Positions 9,696 to 19,226 of a stretch of 64,000 nt of DNA are shown one piece after another. The stretch's first letter is position 1, and each line of letters starts with the position of its first letter. The stretch covers positions 186,001 through 250,000 of the forward strand of contig NZ_FOGO01000006.1 of the NCBI RefSeq assembly GCF_900111245.1, written 5' to 3'. The notes under the pieces are model-generated. The model was not told the DNA's origin and searched no databases. It worked only from the letters and a program-made list of their open reading frames with translations. This DNA comes from Streptomyces qinglanensis. GTDB lineage: Bacteria > Actinomycetota > Actinomycetes > Streptomycetales > Streptomycetaceae. A program made the position numbers and the translations under genes.

Positions 9696-10289
9696 ATGAG
9701 CAAGCGGCAGAAGGGACGCAAGCACCGCACGGTCAACCGCACTCCGCGCCCGGTGGGTTCCGCCGTCCGGGCGAGGCCCGTCCGGGCGACAGCCGCGGAC
9801 CGGACGGCACCGGACCGTACCGCCGCGGAACGGACGGCGGCGGCTCATGGTCCGGCCGTCCGCACCGAAGCTCCCGCACACCGGCCCGTTCCCGCACCCG
9901 GCGACGACACCCCGCGCGGCACCCCGGAGACCGCGCCGCGGACCGCACCGGACCCGGCGCCGGAGAGCGCTCCGCAGCCGGCGCCCGGGCCCGGGGCGGC
10001 CGACGAGCTCTTCCGCACCCCGGCCCGCGACGGCGGGCTCGGGCAGAGCGCGGGCCGTACGTGGGACCGGGTGCGGGCCGCGGGCGCGTCGGGCACGACA
10101 GTCGAGGAGCTGTCCGCCAGCGTGGGATACCAGGAACGCACCGTGCTCAAGCACCTGCTGGGGCTGGCCGAGCACGGGCTCGCCGAGCAGCACGGCCCCG
10201 GCCGCTGGCGCCCCGTGTCCGAGGGCACCGAGGCGGGCGACGGGCAGCACGGTGCACCGGACCGGTCCCGGGTGCCGCAGGGCGCCTGA
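9696..10289 (+). CDS. Small winged-helix-like protein preceding hydrogenase maturation genes
   Basis: A 197-residue protein with a strongly basic start (SKRQKGRKHRTV), a long Ala/Pro/Arg-rich disordered stretch (about residues 20-110) and a C-terminal compact region (about 118-180) with TWDRVRAAGASGTTVEELSASVGYQERTVLKHLLGLAEHGL, which looks like a winged helix-turn-helix. A GGAGGAG site lies upstream of the ATG. Its place just ahead of the hydrogenase maturation operon suggests a regulator of it, but a strong hairpin (10379-10410) separates the two. I do not recognise a named family. Confidence 0.65.
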   Translation: MSKRQKGRKHRTVNRTPRPVGSAVRARPVRATAADRTAPDRTAAERTAAAHGPAVRTEAPAHRPVPAPGDDTPRGTPETAPRTAPDPAPESAPQPAPGPGAADELFRTPARDGGLGQSAGRTWDRVRAAGASGTTVEELSASVGYQERTVLKHLLGLAEHGLAEQHGPGRWRPVSEGTEAGDGQHGAPDRSRVPQGA

Positions 10290-10324
10290 GGTTCCCGGCT
10301 CCGTCGCCTCCCACCCCGTCTCCC

Positions 10325-10378
10325 CTACCGCCCCTTCCACCCCTACCGCCCCTTCCACCCCTTCCACCCCTTCCACCC
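10325..10378. repeat. Degenerate CCCCTTCCA tandem repeat
   Basis: The gap between the winged-helix gene and the hydrogenase protease gene holds five or so imperfect copies of a 9-10 bp pyrimidine-rich unit (CCCCTTCCA, partly CCCCTACCG). It is noncoding as far as can be seen. Confidence 0.7.
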
Positions 10379-10410
10379 GGTCCGGTACGGCGCAGGGGCC
10401 GTACCGGACC
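10379..10410. terminator. 12-bp inverted repeat upstream of hydrogenase protease gene
   Basis: A perfect 12-bp stem (10379-10390 with 10399-10410) with an 8-nt loop ends 20 bp before the protease start codon. It could terminate the winged-helix gene or act as an operator or attenuator for the maturation operon. No T-tract follows. Confidence 0.5.
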
Positions 10411-10430
10411 ACCCCACCTGCGGAGTCCGT

Positions 10431-11060
10431 ATGACCGAACCGACCTGCCACACCCTCGTCGCGGGGATCGGCAACATCTTCCTGGGCGACGACGGCTTCG
10501 GCGTCGAGGTCGCCCAGCGGCTGGCCCGCCGCCCGCTGCCCGGCCAGGTGCAGGTCCTCGACATCGGCGTACGCGGCGTGCACCTGGCCTACCAGGTGCT
10601 GGACGGCTGCGACACGCTGATCCTGGTGGACGCGGTGCACCGCGGGGGCGCCCCCGGGACGGTGCGGCTGATCGAGGTGGCCGAGGAGGACCGCGCCTGC
10701 CCGGCCGGGGTGCCGGCCGTCGACGGGCACCACATGTCCCCGGACGCCGTGCTCGCCCTGCTGGAGACGCTGCGGAAGGGTACCGGAGGCAGCGCGCCAC
10801 GGCGGGTGTTCGTCGTCGGCTGCGAGCCCGCCGACCTGGCGGAGGGCATCGGTCTGAGCGCCCCGGTGGCCGCCGCCGTGGACGAGGCGGTGGCGGTGGT
10901 GGAGCGGCTGCTGGCAGACGCACCCGCGCGCGTGCCCCCGGAGGCCCCGGCCCGGACCCGCGGCCCTGCGGCGGCCGGGCGGCCGGGACCGGCCGAGCGG
11001 GCACAAGCCGCCGAACGGCGGACGGCCGCCCGGGAAAGCGGCGTGGCGGCCCCGGGGTGA
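10431..11060 (+). CDS. [NiFe]-hydrogenase maturation protease (HupD/HyaD/HycI family)
   Basis: A 209-residue endopeptidase that trims the C-terminus of the hydrogenase large subunit after nickel insertion. The N-terminal GIGNIFLGDDGFGVEVA motif and LVDAVH and HHMSP motifs supply the acidic and histidine residues that sense bound nickel. Family members are about 160 residues; the last 45 or so residues here (after VVERLLADAP) are a Pro/Ala/Arg-rich tail. The ATG has GGAG 7 nt upstream. It leads the maturation gene set, yet the large subunit it should cut is not in this window. Confidence 0.88.
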   Translation: MTEPTCHTLVAGIGNIFLGDDGFGVEVAQRLARRPLPGQVQVLDIGVRGVHLAYQVLDGCDTLILVDAVHRGGAPGTVRLIEVAEEDRACPAGVPAVDGHHMSPDAVLALLETLRKGTGGSAPRRVFVVGCEPADLAEGIGLSAPVAAAVDEAVAVVERLLADAPARVPPEAPARTRGPAAAGRPGPAERAQAAERRTAARESGVAAPG

Positions 11061-11125
11061 CCGCCGGCGCCCCCTGTAATGGTGCGGGCCGCAGCCTGGT
11101 CCGTACCGCGCAGGGGAAGTGACCG

Positions 11126-11506
11126 ATGCACGAGATGTCCATCGCCATGGCAGTGGTCTGCCAGGTCGAGGAAGCGGCGCGTACCCACGGCGCCGTGGGC
11201 GTCGAGACGGTGACCCTGCAGGTGGGCGAACTCGCCGGGGTCGTCCCCGACGCACTGCGCTTCTCCTTCGCGCTCGCCTGCGAGGGCACCGTCCTGTCCG
11301 GCGCCGAGCTGGTGACCGACCAGGTGGCGGGACGCGCCCGGTGCACGTCCTGCGCACGCGAGTGGGAGACGGGGCTGCCCCCGCGGTTGGGCTGCCCGCG
11401 GTGCACGGACTCGCGCACCGAACTGCTGTCCGGCCGTGAGCTGCAGATCGCCACTGTGCGGTGGGCCGAGGACCCGCAGCGCACCCGAGCCCTTGAGGAG
11501 CTGTGA
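11126..11506 (+). CDS. hypA: Hydrogenase nickel-insertion protein HypA
   Basis: A 126-residue HypA that delivers nickel to the hydrogenase large subunit together with HypB. The start MHEMSI carries the nickel-binding His2, and a zinc site is formed by CTSC and CPRC (about residues 73-94). Length is typical. AGGGGAAG precedes the ATG at 11126. hypB follows 4 nt after the stop, so the two are coupled. Confidence 0.95.
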   Translation: MHEMSIAMAVVCQVEEAARTHGAVGVETVTLQVGELAGVVPDALRFSFALACEGTVLSGAELVTDQVAGRARCTSCAREWETGLPPRLGCPRCTDSRTELLSGRELQIATVRWAEDPQRTRALEEL

Positions 11507-11510
11507 AGCC

Positions 11511-12326
11511 ATGTGCCGTGTCGCCGATCTGCAACAGGCCGTGCTGGAGCGCAACGACACCCGCGCCGAACGACTGCGCACCGAACTGGCCGCGCGCGGC
11601 ACGATCGTCGTCAACCTGCTCTCCAGCCCGGGCAGCGGCAAGACGGCACTGCTGGAGACCGAGCTGCGGCTGGCGCGGGAGCGGGGCGTCGCGGCGGCGG
11701 CCCTGACCGCGGACCTGGCCACCGAGAACGACGCCCGGCGGCTGGCCCGATCCGGGGTGCCGGTCAAGCAGGTGCTGACCGACGGCCTGTGCCATCTGGA
11801 AGCCGACATGCTCGCCGGACATCTGACCGGGTGGCTGCCCGAGGCCACCCGGCTGCTGTTCGTCGAGAACGTGGGCAACCTGGTCTGCCCCGCCTCCTAC
11901 GACCTGGGCGAGTCACTGCGCGTGGTGCTCGCCTCGGTCACCGAGGGCGAGGACAAGCCGCTGAAGTACCCCGCCGCCTTCGGACTCGCGCAACTCGTGG
12001 TCGTCACCAAGCAGGACCTGGCGCAGCCGGCCGGGTTCGACCGGGAGGCGTTCCTGGCCAACGTCCGGCAGGTCAATCCCGGCGTGGAGGTCGTCGGCAC
12101 CTCGGTGCGCGACGGGCTCAACACCGGTGTGCTGCTGGAGCGCGCGCTGGCGGTGGGCGCCGGAGCCGCCGCGCACCGGCCGGTGATGGCCCGCCCCGCC
12201 GGACACGCGCACGGCGGACCGCACCCGCACGACGCACCGCACACGCACGACGCACCGCACGACGGAGCGCCGGGACATGGCGGACCGCACCCGCACGACG
12301 GACCGCACGCCCATGTCGGAGGCTGA
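11511..12326 (+). CDS. hypB: Hydrogenase nickel-insertion GTPase HypB with C-terminal His-rich tail
   Basis: A 271-residue SIMIBI-class GTPase that drives nickel insertion. It starts MCRVADLQ; the P-loop SSPGSGKT is at about residues 38-45, ENVGNLVCPASYDLG and VVTKQDL (G4-like) follow. The last 40 or so residues are extremely His-rich (12 histidines in short HPHD/HTHD repeats), presumably for nickel storage. Many HypB proteins carry such a stretch at the N-terminus instead; here it is C-terminal and encoded by short DNA repeats at about 12207-12310. The 3' end overlaps hypF by 14 nt. Confidence 0.95.
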   Translation: MCRVADLQQAVLERNDTRAERLRTELAARGTIVVNLLSSPGSGKTALLETELRLARERGVAAAALTADLATENDARRLARSGVPVKQVLTDGLCHLEADMLAGHLTGWLPEATRLLFVENVGNLVCPASYDLGESLRVVLASVTEGEDKPLKYPAAFGLAQLVVVTKQDLAQPAGFDREAFLANVRQVNPGVEVVGTSVRDGLNTGVLLERALAVGAGAAAHRPVMARPAGHAHGGPHPHDAPHTHDAPHDGAPGHGGPHPHDGPHAHVGG

Positions 12327-14724
12327 CCTCTCCGGCGCCGAGCGCAGCCGCGTGCTGGTCCGCGGCGTGGTCCAGGGCGTGGGCTTCCGCCCGCACGTGT
12401 ACGCACTCGCCGGGCGACTGGGGCTCTCCGGCCACGTCACCAACACGGGCGAGGGAGTGGTGGCCGAGGTGGAGGGCGCCGGGGAGGCGGTCGCCGCCTT
12501 CCGGGAGCGGATCGGGGCGGAGGCTCCGCCGCTGGCCGTGGTGGAGTCGGTCAGCCACCGGCCGCTGCCCCCCTCGGGCGGGTCCGGCTTCCGCATCCTC
12601 GCCTCCCGTCCGGCCGCAGGGCGCCGCACCCTGGTGGCGCCGGACACCGCGACCTGCGACGCCTGCCTGCGCGAGATGACCGACCCGGCTGACCGCCGCC
12701 ACCGGCATCCGTTCATCACCTGCACGGACTGCGGACCGCGCTTCACGATCGTCACCGGGCTGCCCTACGACCGTGCCAACACCACGATGGCGCGGTTCCC
12801 GATGTGCGACCGCTGCGCGCGCGAGTACCGGGACCCGGGCGACCGGCGCTTCCACGCCCAGCCCGTCGCCTGCCACGACTGCGGGCCCCGCGTCCGGCTG
12901 CTGGGACCCGCCACCGCGGTGTCGGGCCCGGCCGGACTCCCCGGCGAGCCGGTGGCCGCGGCCCGGCGGCTGCTGGCCGAGGGCGCGGTCGTCGCGGTGA
13001 AGGGACTGGGCGGCTACCACCTGGCCTGCGACGCGAGCGACGAGCAGGCGGTGGCACTACTGCGCCGCCGCAAGGCGCGCGGGGACAAGCCGTTCGCGCT
13101 GCTGGCCCGCGACGTGTCCGACATCGAACACCTCGCCCACGTCGACCCGGTCGAACGGGCGCTGCTGACCGGCAACCGCCGCCCCATCGTCCTGCTGCGC
13201 CGCCGCACCACCGCGGCGGCCGGTCCGGCTCCGGCCCCCTCGGTCGCACCCGGCAGCCCCGACCTGGGGGTGCTGCTGGCCTACACTCCGCTGCACCATC
13301 TGCTCCTGGGCCTGCCCGGCGACCCGCCCGGGCCGCGACTGCTGGTACTGACCAGCGGCAATCTGGGCGGGGAGCCGATCGTCACCGGCGAGGAGGAGGC
13401 GCTGGAGCGGCTGGCGCACCTCGCCGACGCCTTCCTCACCCACGACCGGCCCATCCATGTGCCCTGCGAGGACTCGGTGGTGCGGGTCTGCGGCGGCGAG
13501 GAGCTGCCGGTGCGCCGCTCCCGCGGGTACGCGCCGCTGCCGCTGACCCTGCCGGTGCCGGTCCGGCCCGCGCTGGCGGTCGGCGGCGACCTGAAGAACG
13601 CCTGCTGCCTCGGCGCGGGACGGCAGGCATGGCTCTCGGCCCACGTCGGGGACATGGACGACCTCGCGACGCTGCGCGCGTTCGCCCGCGCCGAGCAGCA
13701 ACTGGAGGGCATCACGGGTGTCGCCCCCGAGGTGCTGGCCGCCGACCGCCACCCCGGGTACCGGTCGACGGGGTGGGCCGAGCGGAACGCCTCCGGCCGG
13801 CCGCTGCGCCGCGTCCAGCACCACCACGCCCATGTGGCCTCCGCACTGGCCGAGCACGGGCTGGACGGCTCCGCGCCGGTCCTGGGCGTGGCCTTCGACG
13901 GCACCGGGTACGGCGACGACGGCGCCGTGTGGGGCGGGGAGTTCCTCCTGGCCGACTACGACGGGTTCACCCGGTACGCACATCTGCGCTACGCCCCGCT
14001 GCCCGGCGGCGACGCGGCGATCCGGCACCCCTCCCGAACGGCCCTCGCCCACCTGTGGGCCGCCGGACTCCCCTGGGATCCCGGACTGCCGTCCGCCGCG
14101 GCCTGCACGGACACCGAGCGGCGGGTGCTGGAGCGGCAGTTGGAGCAGAACCTGGGCTGTGTGCCGACCTCCAGCATGGGGCGGCTCTTCGACGCGGTGT
14201 CCTCGCTGGCCGGGGTGTGCCAGCGGGCCGGATACGAGGCGCAGGCGGCGATCGAGCTGGAGGCGGCCGCGGCGGCCTGCCCGGAGCGCGATCCGGGCGG
14301 CTACGACTTCCCGCTGCGCCCGGCCGCGGCGGACGGCGGCACCGGCGCCGGTGTCCCGCCCCGGCTCGCCGACCCGGGACCGCTGCTGGCGGCCGTGGTC
14401 GAGGACCTGCGGGCGGGGGTGCCGCGCGAGGTGATCGCCGCGCGGTTCCACGCGGCCGTCGCGGGGCTGGTGCGGCACACCTGCGCGGCGGCACGCGAAC
14501 GGTACGGGGTGGCGACCGTGGCCCTGACCGGCGGGGTGTTCGCCAACGCGGTGCTCTCCCGTGCCTGCGCCGGCGCGCTGCGCGCCGACGGATTCACGGT
14601 GCTGCGGCACCGGCTCGTCCCGCCCGGGGACGGCGGGCTGGCGCTGGGCCAGCTCGTGGTCGCGGCCCGCGCGGCCGCGAACGAGGCGCATACCCCGCCG
14701 CTGACCGGTTCCGCGGCGCACTGA
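12313..14724 (+). CDS. hypF: Carbamoyltransferase HypF
   Basis: An 803-residue enzyme that turns carbamoyl phosphate into the cyanide ligand donor for the [NiFe] site, acting on HypE. Domain order is canonical: acylphosphatase-like (RGVVQGVGFRPHVYALA), two zinc-finger blocks (CDACLREM with CTDCGPRF; CDRCAREY with CHDCGPR), a YrdC-like domain (AVKGLGGYHLACDA, RRRKARGDKPFALL) and a C-terminal Kae1/HypF domain (VQHHHAHVASALAEHG, GVAFDGTGYGDDG, ALTGGVFANAVL). I chose ATG 12313, close to the acylphosphatase domain; an in-frame ATG at 12277 with a weak site would add 12 residues. Confidence 0.95.
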   Translation: MSEADLSGAERSRVLVRGVVQGVGFRPHVYALAGRLGLSGHVTNTGEGVVAEVEGAGEAVAAFRERIGAEAPPLAVVESVSHRPLPPSGGSGFRILASRPAAGRRTLVAPDTATCDACLREMTDPADRRHRHPFITCTDCGPRFTIVTGLPYDRANTTMARFPMCDRCAREYRDPGDRRFHAQPVACHDCGPRVRLLGPATAVSGPAGLPGEPVAAARRLLAEGAVVAVKGLGGYHLACDASDEQAVALLRRRKARGDKPFALLARDVSDIEHLAHVDPVERALLTGNRRPIVLLRRRTTAAAGPAPAPSVAPGSPDLGVLLAYTPLHHLLLGLPGDPPGPRLLVLTSGNLGGEPIVTGEEEALERLAHLADAFLTHDRPIHVPCEDSVVRVCGGEELPVRRSRGYAPLPLTLPVPVRPALAVGGDLKNACCLGAGRQAWLSAHVGDMDDLATLRAFARAEQQLEGITGVAPEVLAADRHPGYRSTGWAERNASGRPLRRVQHHHAHVASALAEHGLDGSAPVLGVAFDGTGYGDDGAVWGGEFLLADYDGFTRYAHLRYAPLPGGDAAIRHPSRTALAHLWAAGLPWDPGLPSAAACTDTERRVLERQLEQNLGCVPTSSMGRLFDAVSSLAGVCQRAGYEAQAAIELEAAAAACPERDPGGYDFPLRPAAADGGTGAGVPPRLADPGPLLAAVVEDLRAGVPREVIAARFHAAVAGLVRHTCAAARERYGVATVALTGGVFANAVLSRACAGALRADGFTVLRHRLVPPGDGGLALGQLVVAARAAANEAHTPPLTGSAAH

Positions 14725-14747
14725 CCACCGTCGAACGAGGAGAGGCC

Positions 14748-15071
14748 ATGTGTCTGGCGGTACCCGGAAAAGTCCTGCGGATCGAGGAGCGTGACGGCAC
14801 CCGGATGGCGTCCGTCGACTTCGGCGGGGTGGTCAAGGAGGTGTGTCTGGAGTACGTGCCGGATCTGCGGGTCGGTGAGTACACGATCGTCCACGTCGGC
14901 TTCGCGCTGCAGCGGCTGGACGAGGAGTCGGCGCGCAGAACCCTGGAGCTGTTCGAGAACCTCGGGCTGCTGGAGGAGGAATTCGGCGATCCGTGGCAGG
15001 CCGCGGAGGCGGAACAGCGCGCCGGCGGCGTCCCGCAGCCCGGCGACGCGCAGCGGGAGGTGCGGCTGTGA
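14748..15071 (+). CDS. hypC: Hydrogenase assembly chaperone HypC
   Basis: A 107-residue HypC/HupF chaperone that carries the Fe(CN)2CO unit with HypD. It begins with the invariant MCLAVPGKV, whose Cys2 is essential. The tail after [15 protein letters not shown] is longer than usual (family about 75-90 residues) and acidic. CGAGGAGAGG precedes the ATG. Its stop overlaps the GTG start of hypD by 4 nt. Confidence 0.95.
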   Translation: MCLAVPGKVLRIEERDGTRMASVDFGGVVKEVCLEYVPDLRVGEYTIVHVGFALQRLDEESARRTLELFENLGLLEEEFGDPWQAAEAEQRAGGVPQPGDAQREVRL

Positions 15072-16195
15072 AGTACATCGAGGAGTTCCAGGACCCGGAG
15101 CTGGCCGGGAAGCTGCTGGAGGACATCCACGCGACCGTCACCCGGCCCTGGGCGCTGATGGAGGTGTGCGGCGGGCAGACGCACTCCATCATCCGGCACG
15201 GCATCGACCAACTGCTGCCCGAGGAGGTCGAGCTGATCCACGGGCCGGGCTGCCCGGTCTGCGTGACCCCGCTCGAACTGATCGACAAGGCGCTGGAGAT
15301 CGCCTCCCGGCCCGGGGTGATCTTCTGCTCGTTCGGCGACATGCTGCGGGTGCCGGGCACCGGACGGGACCTGTTCCAGGTCCGCGCTGAGGGCGGCGAC
15401 GTCCGGGTCGTCTACTCGCCGCTGGACGCGCTCGCGCTGGCCCGCGAGAACCCGGACCGCGAAGTGGTCTTCTTCGGCATCGGCTTCGAGACCACGGCCC
15501 CGCCCAACGCCATGGCCGTGCACCTGGCGGCCCGGGAAGGGTTGCGCAACTTCAGCCTGCTCGTCTCCCACGTGCGGGTACCGCCCGCGATCGAGGCCAT
15601 CATGAACGCGCCGCACTGCCGGGTGCGCGCCTTCCTGGCGGCCGGTCACGTGTGCAGCGTCATGGGGACCGAGGAGTACCCGGAACTGGCCGAGCGCCAC
15701 CGGGTGCCGATCGTCGTCACCGGTTTCGAACCGCTGGACATCCTGGAGGGCGTCCGCCGGGCGGTACGGCAACTCGAGGCGGGCCGGGCGACGGTGGAGA
15801 ACGCCTACCAGCGGGCCGTCGTACCGCAGGGCAACCCGGCGGCGCGGGCGATGCTGGACGAGGTGTTCACGACGACCGACCGCGGCTGGCGGGGCATCGG
15901 CGTCATCCCGGACAGCGGCTGGCGGCTGGCACCGCGCTTCGAGGAGTTCGACGCGGAGCACCGGTTCAGCGTCGAGGGCATCACCACCCAGGAGCCCGCG
16001 GCCTGCCGCAGCGGCGAGGTGCTGCAGGGGCTGCTGAAGCCGCACGAGTGCGAGGCGTTCGGCACCGACTGCACCCCCCGCACCCCGCTGGGCGCCACGA
16101 TGGTCTCCAGCGAGGGTGCCTGCGCCGCCTACTACCTCTACCGCCGGCTCGGCGGGACCACGACCGCACCTCTGGAGGCGAGCACCGTTGACTAG
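15068..16195 (+). CDS. hypD: Hydrogenase iron-cofactor assembly protein HypD
   Basis: A 375-residue iron-sulfur scaffold on which cyanide and CO are attached to iron. Conserved segments [41 protein letters not shown] and the C-terminal Fe-S cysteine region ([24 protein letters not shown], read in two adjoining parts) are intact. The GTG start forms a GTGA overlap with hypC. The 3' end overlaps the TTG start of hypE by 8 nt. Confidence 0.95.
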   Translation: MKYIEEFQDPELAGKLLEDIHATVTRPWALMEVCGGQTHSIIRHGIDQLLPEEVELIHGPGCPVCVTPLELIDKALEIASRPGVIFCSFGDMLRVPGTGRDLFQVRAEGGDVRVVYSPLDALALARENPDREVVFFGIGFETTAPPNAMAVHLAAREGLRNFSLLVSHVRVPPAIEAIMNAPHCRVRAFLAAGHVCSVMGTEEYPELAERHRVPIVVTGFEPLDILEGVRRAVRQLEAGRATVENAYQRAVVPQGNPAARAMLDEVFTTTDRGWRGIGVIPDSGWRLAPRFEEFDAEHRFSVEGITTQEPAACRSGEVLQGLLKPHECEAFGTDCTPRTPLGATMVSSEGACAAYYLYRRLGGTTTAPLEASTVD

Positions 16196-17315
16196 CATCG
16201 AGGCCGTCGGCCCGACGGCCGGCGGGGACCCCGGGGCCCCCGAGGCCCCCGTCGGCGACCGCGCCGCGCCGGACCCGTCCGGCTGGACGTGCCCGGCGCC
16301 GCTGCGCGGCCACGAGCGGATCGTGATGGGCCACGGCGGGGGCGGAGCACTCTCGGCGGAGCTGGTGGAGCAGGTCTTCGCGCCCGCGTTCGGCGGTCCC
16401 GCGCTCTCGTCGCTCGCCGACTCCGCGGCGGTGGAAGTCGGCGGTGCCCGGCTGGCGTTCTCCACCGACTCCTTCGTGGTGCGGCCGCTGTTCTTCCCCG
16501 GCGGCAGCATCGGCGACCTGGCCGTCAACGGCACGGTCAACGATCTGGCGATGAGCGGCGCCCGGCCCGCCTACCTCTCCTGCGGGTTCATCCTGGAGGA
16601 GGGGGTGGAGCTCGGCACGGTGACGCGGATCGCCGAGGCGCTGGGGGCGGCGGCCCGGACGGCCGGTGTCGAGGTGGCCACCGGGGACACCAAGGTCGTG
16701 GAGGCGGGGCGCGGCGACGGCGTCTACCTCAACACCGCCGGGATCGGGCTGATCCCGGACGGGGTGGACATCCGCCCGCAGCGGGCGGCACCCGGCGACG
16801 TGGTCATCGTCAGCGGCCCGGTCGGCGCGCACGGGGTCGCGGTACTGAGCCGCCGTGCGGGACTGGAGTTCGAGGTCGGCATCGAGAGCGACTGCGCGGC
16901 CCTGAATTCCCTGGTGGCGGCCATGCTGGCGGTCACCGACGAGCTGCACGTGCTCCGCGACCCGACCCGCGGCGGTGTCGCCGCGGCGCTCAACGAGATC
17001 GCGGCGGCCGCCTCGGTGGGCGTCGCGCTCCGGGAGCGGGCGGTCCCGGTGCCCGAGCAGGTCGCCGCGGCCTGCGCGATGCTGGGCCTGGATCCGCTGT
17101 ACGTGGCGAACGAGGGCAAGCTGCTGGCGTTCGTGCCCCGCGCGGAGGCGGACGCGGTGCTCGCCGCCATGCGTGCGCATCCGCTGGGGGCGCAGGCCGC
17201 CGTGATCGGCGAGTGCGTCGAGGACCACCCCGGGATGGTCGTCGCCCGCACCGGGCTGGGCGGCACCCGGGTCGTCGACCCGCCGCTGGGCGAACAACTC
17301 CCGCGTATCTGCTGA
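16188..17315 (+). CDS. hypE: Carbamoyl-dehydratase HypE
   Basis: A 375-residue PurM-like ATPase that accepts the carbamoyl group from HypF on its C-terminal cysteine and dehydrates it to thiocyanate. The protein ends in PRIC, the invariant reactive tail. [48 protein letters not shown] and ATGDTKVV are all typical. The TTG at 16188 is chosen because GGAGG lies 9 nt upstream and the frame overlaps hypD by only 8 nt. The first 35 residues are a nonconserved Pro/Ala-rich extension. Confidence 0.94.
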   Translation: MTSIEAVGPTAGGDPGAPEAPVGDRAAPDPSGWTCPAPLRGHERIVMGHGGGGALSAELVEQVFAPAFGGPALSSLADSAAVEVGGARLAFSTDSFVVRPLFFPGGSIGDLAVNGTVNDLAMSGARPAYLSCGFILEEGVELGTVTRIAEALGAAARTAGVEVATGDTKVVEAGRGDGVYLNTAGIGLIPDGVDIRPQRAAPGDVVIVSGPVGAHGVAVLSRRAGLEFEVGIESDCAALNSLVAAMLAVTDELHVLRDPTRGGVAAALNEIAAAASVGVALRERAVPVPEQVAAACAMLGLDPLYVANEGKLLAFVPRAEADAVLAAMRAHPLGAQAAVIGECVEDHPGMVVARTGLGGTRVVDPPLGEQLPRIC

Positions 17316-17416
17316 GCCGTGTCCGCTCAGCCCCGCTGTGCTCGGTGCATCCGCCCGGACGGATCCGCCGGGCCGAACCCCGAAGCACCCCAACGAGCCA
17401 TCACCAGGAGGTCGTG

Positions 17417-19099
17417 GTGCGGATCCTGCTCATCGCGAGCGCCTTCAACAGTCTGACCCAGCGTGTTCAGGCCGAACTGCGGGACGCCCGCCACACCGTC
17501 GCGACCGAGGTGGTCGGCGACGGCGACGACGTGCGGCGTGCGGTGGACCGGCACAGCCCCGAGCTGGTGGTCGCGCCGATGCTGCGCACCGCGGTGCCCG
17601 CGGACGTGTGGTCGCGGCTCACCTGCCTGATCGTGCATCCCGGCCCGCCCGGCGACCGCGGGCCCTCCTCGCTGGACCGGGCCGTCCACGCGGGCCGCAC
17701 CCGCTGGGGGGTGACGGTGCTGCAGGCCGAGGCGGAACTGGACGCGGGCCCCGTCTGGGCCTCGGCGGAGTGCACCCTGCCGGAGGGGACCAGCAAGAGC
17801 GATCTGTACCGGGGGGAGGTGGCCGACGCGGCACTCGAAGCGCTCCGGAGCGCGGTGGCCCGGTTCGCCTCCGGCAGTCACCGTCCGCATCCCCAGGACG
17901 GGGTCGAGCCGTCGGCGAGTCCGCGGATGCGGCAGGACGAGCGGCGGATCGACTGGCAGACCTTCCGGACGCTCGATGTGCTGCGCACCCTGCGGGCCGC
18001 CGACTCGCAGCCCGGGGTGCTGGACGAACTGCTGGGTGCGGAGTGGTTCCTGCACGGCGGACACGCCGAGGACCAGCTGTACGGCACCCCGGGCGAGATT
18101 CTCGCCACCCGGGCCGGCGCGATCTGCCGCGCGACGGTCGACGGGGCGGTGTGGATCCCGCAGCTCCGGCCGCGCCGCGCCGCGGGCGGGCCGCGGACGT
18201 TCCGGCTGCCCGCGACTCTGGCGCTGGGCGAGCGGCTGCCGGACGTACCGGAGCGCCCGGCCCCCCTGGAGCTCGCGCCCGAACGGCACACCCACACCGA
18301 GATCCGCTACCGGGAGCGGAACGGCGTCGGGTTCGTCCGCTTCTCCTTCCCCGGCGGGGCGATGAGCACGGTGCAGTGCCGACGGCTGCTGGCGGCCTAC
18401 CGGTACGCGTGCACCCGGCCGACCCGGGTGGTGGTGCTGGGCGGCAGGCGGGACTTCTTCTCCAACGGCATCCATCTGGGGGTCATCGAGGCCGCCTCCG
18501 ATCCGGCCGCGGAGGGCTGGGCCAACATCCAGGCCCTCGACGACGTGGTCGAGGCGGTGCTGACCACCACCGACCGGCTGGTCGTCGCCGCGCTGGGCGG
18601 CAACGCGGCGGCCGGGGGCGCGATGCTGGCCGCCGCGGCCGACGAGGTGTGGTGCAGGGCGGGAGCGGTGCTCAATCCGCACTACCGGCTGATGGGCCTG
18701 CCCGGGTCGGAGTTCTGGACGTACACGCTGCCGCGCCGCGTCGGGCCGGAGATCACCGAGGCGCTGATGCGGGACGCCGAGCCGATGAGCGCCGCCACGG
18801 CACGCCGGATCGGACTGGTGGACCGGGTGCTGCCGACCTCGCCGAGCGGTTTCGCACCGCGGGTGGCGGAACTGGCGGCGGCGCTGGCCGAGGACCCGGC
18901 CACGCACCAGCGGCTGGCGGTGAAGAAGACCAACCGTGCGCGGGACGAGGCCACCGAGCCGCTGGCCGCCTACCGCGACCGGGAGCTGGCCGCGATGCAC
19001 CGGGTGCTGTTCGATCCGGCGGCGCCGCACCACGCGCTGCGCCGGGCCTTCCTCCGCAAGGAGGCCCCGCCCGGCGCCGCACCGGCGCTGCGCGGGTAG
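17417..19099 (+). CDS. hypX: Hydrogenase maturation protein HypX (CO-ligand synthesis from formyl-CoA/formyl-THF)
   Basis: A 560-residue HypX/HoxX, which makes the active-site CO ligand under aerobic conditions. The N-terminal half (to about residue 270) resembles a formyltransferase (MRILLIASAFNSLTQRV, LIVHPGPPGDRGPSSLD, LDAGPVWA). The C-terminal half is an enoyl-CoA-hydratase-like domain (RRDFFSNGIHLGVIEAA, GGNAAAGGAMLAAAADEVW). Length fits the family (about 560-600). AGGAGG lies 5 nt before the GTG at 17417; a second GTG at 17414 is too close to it. The presence of hypX implies the target hydrogenase matures in air. A strong terminator follows. Confidence 0.92.
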   Translation: MRILLIASAFNSLTQRVQAELRDARHTVATEVVGDGDDVRRAVDRHSPELVVAPMLRTAVPADVWSRLTCLIVHPGPPGDRGPSSLDRAVHAGRTRWGVTVLQAEAELDAGPVWASAECTLPEGTSKSDLYRGEVADAALEALRSAVARFASGSHRPHPQDGVEPSASPRMRQDERRIDWQTFRTLDVLRTLRAADSQPGVLDELLGAEWFLHGGHAEDQLYGTPGEILATRAGAICRATVDGAVWIPQLRPRRAAGGPRTFRLPATLALGERLPDVPERPAPLELAPERHTHTEIRYRERNGVGFVRFSFPGGAMSTVQCRRLLAAYRYACTRPTRVVVLGGRRDFFSNGIHLGVIEAASDPAAEGWANIQALDDVVEAVLTTTDRLVVAALGGNAAAGGAMLAAAADEVWCRAGAVLNPHYRLMGLPGSEFWTYTLPRRVGPEITEALMRDAEPMSAATARRIGLVDRVLPTSPSGFAPRVAELAAALAEDPATHQRLAVKKTNRARDEATEPLAAYRDRELAAMHRVLFDPAAPHHALRRAFLRKEAPPGAAPALRG

Positions 19100-19131
19100 C
19101 ACTCCCCCACCGTCCACCCCGGCGCCGCCCC

Positions 19132-19172
19132 CACAGACGAACGCCCCGCCGTCGGCGGGGCGTTCGTCTGTG
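19132..19172 (+). terminator. Rho-independent-type terminator of hyp operon
   Basis: A perfect 19-bp stem (19132-19150 with 19154-19172) with a 3-nt loop lies 32 bp after hypX. It sits between converging transcripts (hypX on plus, chaplin on minus) and may serve both. Confidence 0.85.
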
Positions 19173-19226
19173 CTGCCCGGAACCCGCGGAGCGCGAGGCC
19201 CCGGGCGGGCGCCGGGCGGTGCCGCG

